DNA of 64,000 nt. Source: Hoeflea sp. Lineage in GTDB: Bacteria > Pseudomonadota > Alphaproteobacteria > Rhizobiales > Rhizobiaceae. The position numbers were made by a program, and so were the translations under genes. Position 1 is the stretch's first letter. Each line of letters opens with the position of its first letter. The DNA lies in the NCBI RefSeq assembly GCF_002733955.1, contig NZ_NVXQ01000001.1, forward strand, positions 186,001 to 250,000, written 5' to 3'. Shown in pieces: positions 62,712 through 64,000 of the stretch. The notes beneath the pieces were generated by a model, which had not been told where the DNA came from, made no database searches, and saw nothing but the letters and a program-made list of their open reading frames with translations.

Positions 62712-63251
62712 GACCGGCTCCCTTGTTGCTTGTTCTATGCCGCGTATAACGGGTATTTTGCAACCCTAAATTTATATGGAGACGCCAAAATACTGTTTCG
62801 TCCCGGTAAAAATTCATAGGTTGGGTTAATTGTTCATCACAGAAAGACGGTCTGTCACCGCGGTCGAAACGACACTGCGCTTGCCGGTAAGGCCTACTGC
62901 ACCATTTTCTCGAGAGAGCAGGAGAATCGCTTTCGGGGACACGACGTTGACCGGCCACGACCACGCGTCCAATCCGTTCGATCCCTAGACAGAGACCAAT
63001 CCCGGTGTGAGAGCCAGGGCCCGGGCAGCAATGCCCGGGTTTTTTGTTTGCGTGGTCTGGCCTTCTGTCGTCCGGCCAGTTCACGCCTGGTGCCGGAACG
63101 GGTGCGGCGCAGCGAATTATGGTGATCAAACGCGTGCGGGCTCTTTCATAACCCCGGGAAGCGTGGTACTTGCCGCTGCCAACGCAAGATACCCGAAACA
63201 GCACCGGGCAGCCCGGTTTGGGTGGCCCCGAACAGACGGAACCGACAGGCG
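62712..63251. other. Region upstream of guaB with an orphan terminator
   Basis: No protein gene is seen in this 540-base gap. A perfect terminator lies at 63020-63045 with no gene upstream on that strand, suggesting a small RNA within about 62760-63045. The 200 bases after it are the guaB leader. Confidence 0.5.
63020..63045 (+). terminator. Strong rho-independent terminator
   Basis: CCCGGGCA pairs with TGCCCGGG around a GCAA loop, followed by six T. The nearest gene upstream is on the minus strand, so it ends an unannotated plus-strand transcript or guards guaB from read-through. Confidence 0.85.
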
Positions 63252-64000
63252 ATGGCAACCATAATCCAATCCATTACCGGCGCTGAAGCGCTGACTTTTG
63301 ATGATGTACTGCTGCAGCCAGGCCATTCCGAAGTCATGCCGGGACAGGTCAATATCGCAACCCGCATCGCGCGTGATTTCGACCTCAATCTTCCGATCAT
63401 TTCCTCGGCAATGGATACGGTCACCGAGGCTCGGCTTGCGATCGCCATGGCACAGGCCGGCGGCATCGGTGTCATCCACCGCAACCTGACCCCGGAAGAA
63501 CAGGCCGAGCAGGTTCACCAGGTCAAGAAGTTCGAAAGCGGCATGGTCGTCAACCCGGTGACCATCAGCCCCGATGCGCCGCTGGCCGAAGCGCTGGCGC
63601 TGATGAAGGCGCACGGCATTTCCGGCATTCCGGTTGTCGAGCACCGCGGCGCAACCGGTGACCCGGGACACCTGGTCGGCATCCTGACCAACCGCGACGT
63701 GCGGTTTGCGACAGATCCGAACCAGAAGATCCGTGAGCTGATGACCCACGAAAACCTGGTCACGGTCAAGGAAAGCGTCGAACAGACCGAGGCCAAGCGG
63801 CTGCTGCACAGCCACCGCATCGAGAAACTGGTGGTTGTCGATGGCGACGGCCGTTGCGTCGGCTTGATTACCGTCAAGGACATCGAGAAATCACAACTCA
63901 ACCCGCATGCCTCCAAGGACGAGCAGGGGCGCCTGCGCGCCGCAGCCGCAACCTCCGTCGGCGAGGATGGGTTCGAGCGTGCCGAGCGCCTGATCGCGGC
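63252..64000 (+). CDS. guaB: IMP dehydrogenase, N-terminal part
   Basis: The ATG at 63252 opens a frame that runs off the right edge (249 codons seen). It begins with LTFDDVLLQPGHSEVMPGQV and has LPIISSAMDTVTEARLAIAM and GGIGVIHRNL, hallmarks of IMP dehydrogenase. A CBS pair (Bateman domain) covers about residues 95-210 (VNPVTISPDAPLAEALALM, LVGILTNRDVRF, LVVVDGDGRCVGLITVKDIE). It makes XMP from IMP in guanine nucleotide synthesis. AGGCG precedes the start. Confidence 0.97.
   Translation, partial: MATIIQSITGAEALTFDDVLLQPGHSEVMPGQVNIATRIARDFDLNLPIISSAMDTVTEARLAIAMAQAGGIGVIHRNLTPEEQAEQVHQVKKFESGMVVNPVTISPDAPLAEALALMKAHGISGIPVVEHRGATGDPGHLVGILTNRDVRFATDPNQKIRELMTHENLVTVKESVEQTEAKRLLHSHRIEKLVVVDGDGRCVGLITVKDIEKSQLNPHASKDEQGRLRAAAATSVGEDGFERAERLIA

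Noticed and set aside
62975-62990. GTTCGATCC resembling a tRNA T loop
   Set aside because: No acceptor stem or anticodon arm can be formed around it.
1-64000. CRISPR arrays, rRNA genes and complete insertion sequences
   Set aside because: No regularly spaced direct repeats of CRISPR type, no rRNA sequence and no DDE transposase gene were seen.

Overview
The window looks like chromosomal DNA of an alphaproteobacterium of the order Hyphomicrobiales (Rhizobiales). Support comes from the Ppx/GppA-rlmE pair and guaB at the right end, a NodD-like LysR regulator, several short-chain dehydrogenases, tightly packed GC-rich operons with ATGA overlaps, and DUF3489-DUF2924-serine recombinase cassettes. 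The genus cannot be fixed from the sequence alone.

Layout. (1) 1-8.6 kb, minus strand: a partial gene for a large Cap4-like nuclease/STAND-type NTPase that runs off the left edge, then two genes for exported proteins of unknown role, one with a cysteine-rich repeat tail and one with PDZ, Sel1 and peptidoglycan-binding domains. (2) 8.97-15.5 kb: a first DUF3489-DUF2924-serine recombinase cassette, a patch of 21-bp tandem repeats, a ParB-like/DNA methyltransferase fusion, a DUF5681-like protein and an orphan gene. (3) 16.0-38.2 kb: a catabolic island. It holds an NMT1/SsuA-type ABC importer, a glutathione transferase, five classical SDRs plus NmrA-like and DenD-like relatives, two VOC proteins, an FAD monooxygenase, a CrtI-like oxidoreductase, a cupin, an SMP-30-type lactonase, a HisD/HpsN-like dehydrogenase, two FAH-family proteins and a C-C hydrolase. 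NodD-like LysR, HxlR and TetR regulators lie among them. (4) 38.4-44.7 kb: a second TetR regulator and a ribose-type ABC importer operon ending in an esterase. (5) 45.2-51.3 kb: a defence block with two HEPN-type proteins, a complete Hachiman pair (HamA, HamB) and a DUF3223 protein. (6) 51.7-54.5 kb: a second copy of the recombinase cassette, same orientation as the first, ending near a tRNA-Gln(CTG) gene. (7) 54.5-64 kb: more conserved chromosome, with Ppx/GppA, rlmE, an MFS efflux pump, a LysR/SDR divergon, a quinone-reductase-like enzyme, an alpha/beta hydrolase-fold protein without its usual serine, and the start of guaB.

How it may work together. Five copies of a 16-bp imperfect palindrome (TTGGTYGTNYRWNCAA type) lie before the importer, in three divergent promoter regions and before the TetR gene at 31.2-31.9 kb. 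This suggests one TetR protein controls most of the catabolic island, with the NodD-like LysR probably controlling the monooxygenase/dioxygenase operon. The substrate is unknown; the enzyme mix points to an aromatic or aryl-ether-like compound. The two recombinase cassettes are direct repeats around about 40 kb of accessory DNA, so the catabolic and defence cargo may have arrived, or could leave, as one unit. All family assignments are from reading the sequence; no database search was run.
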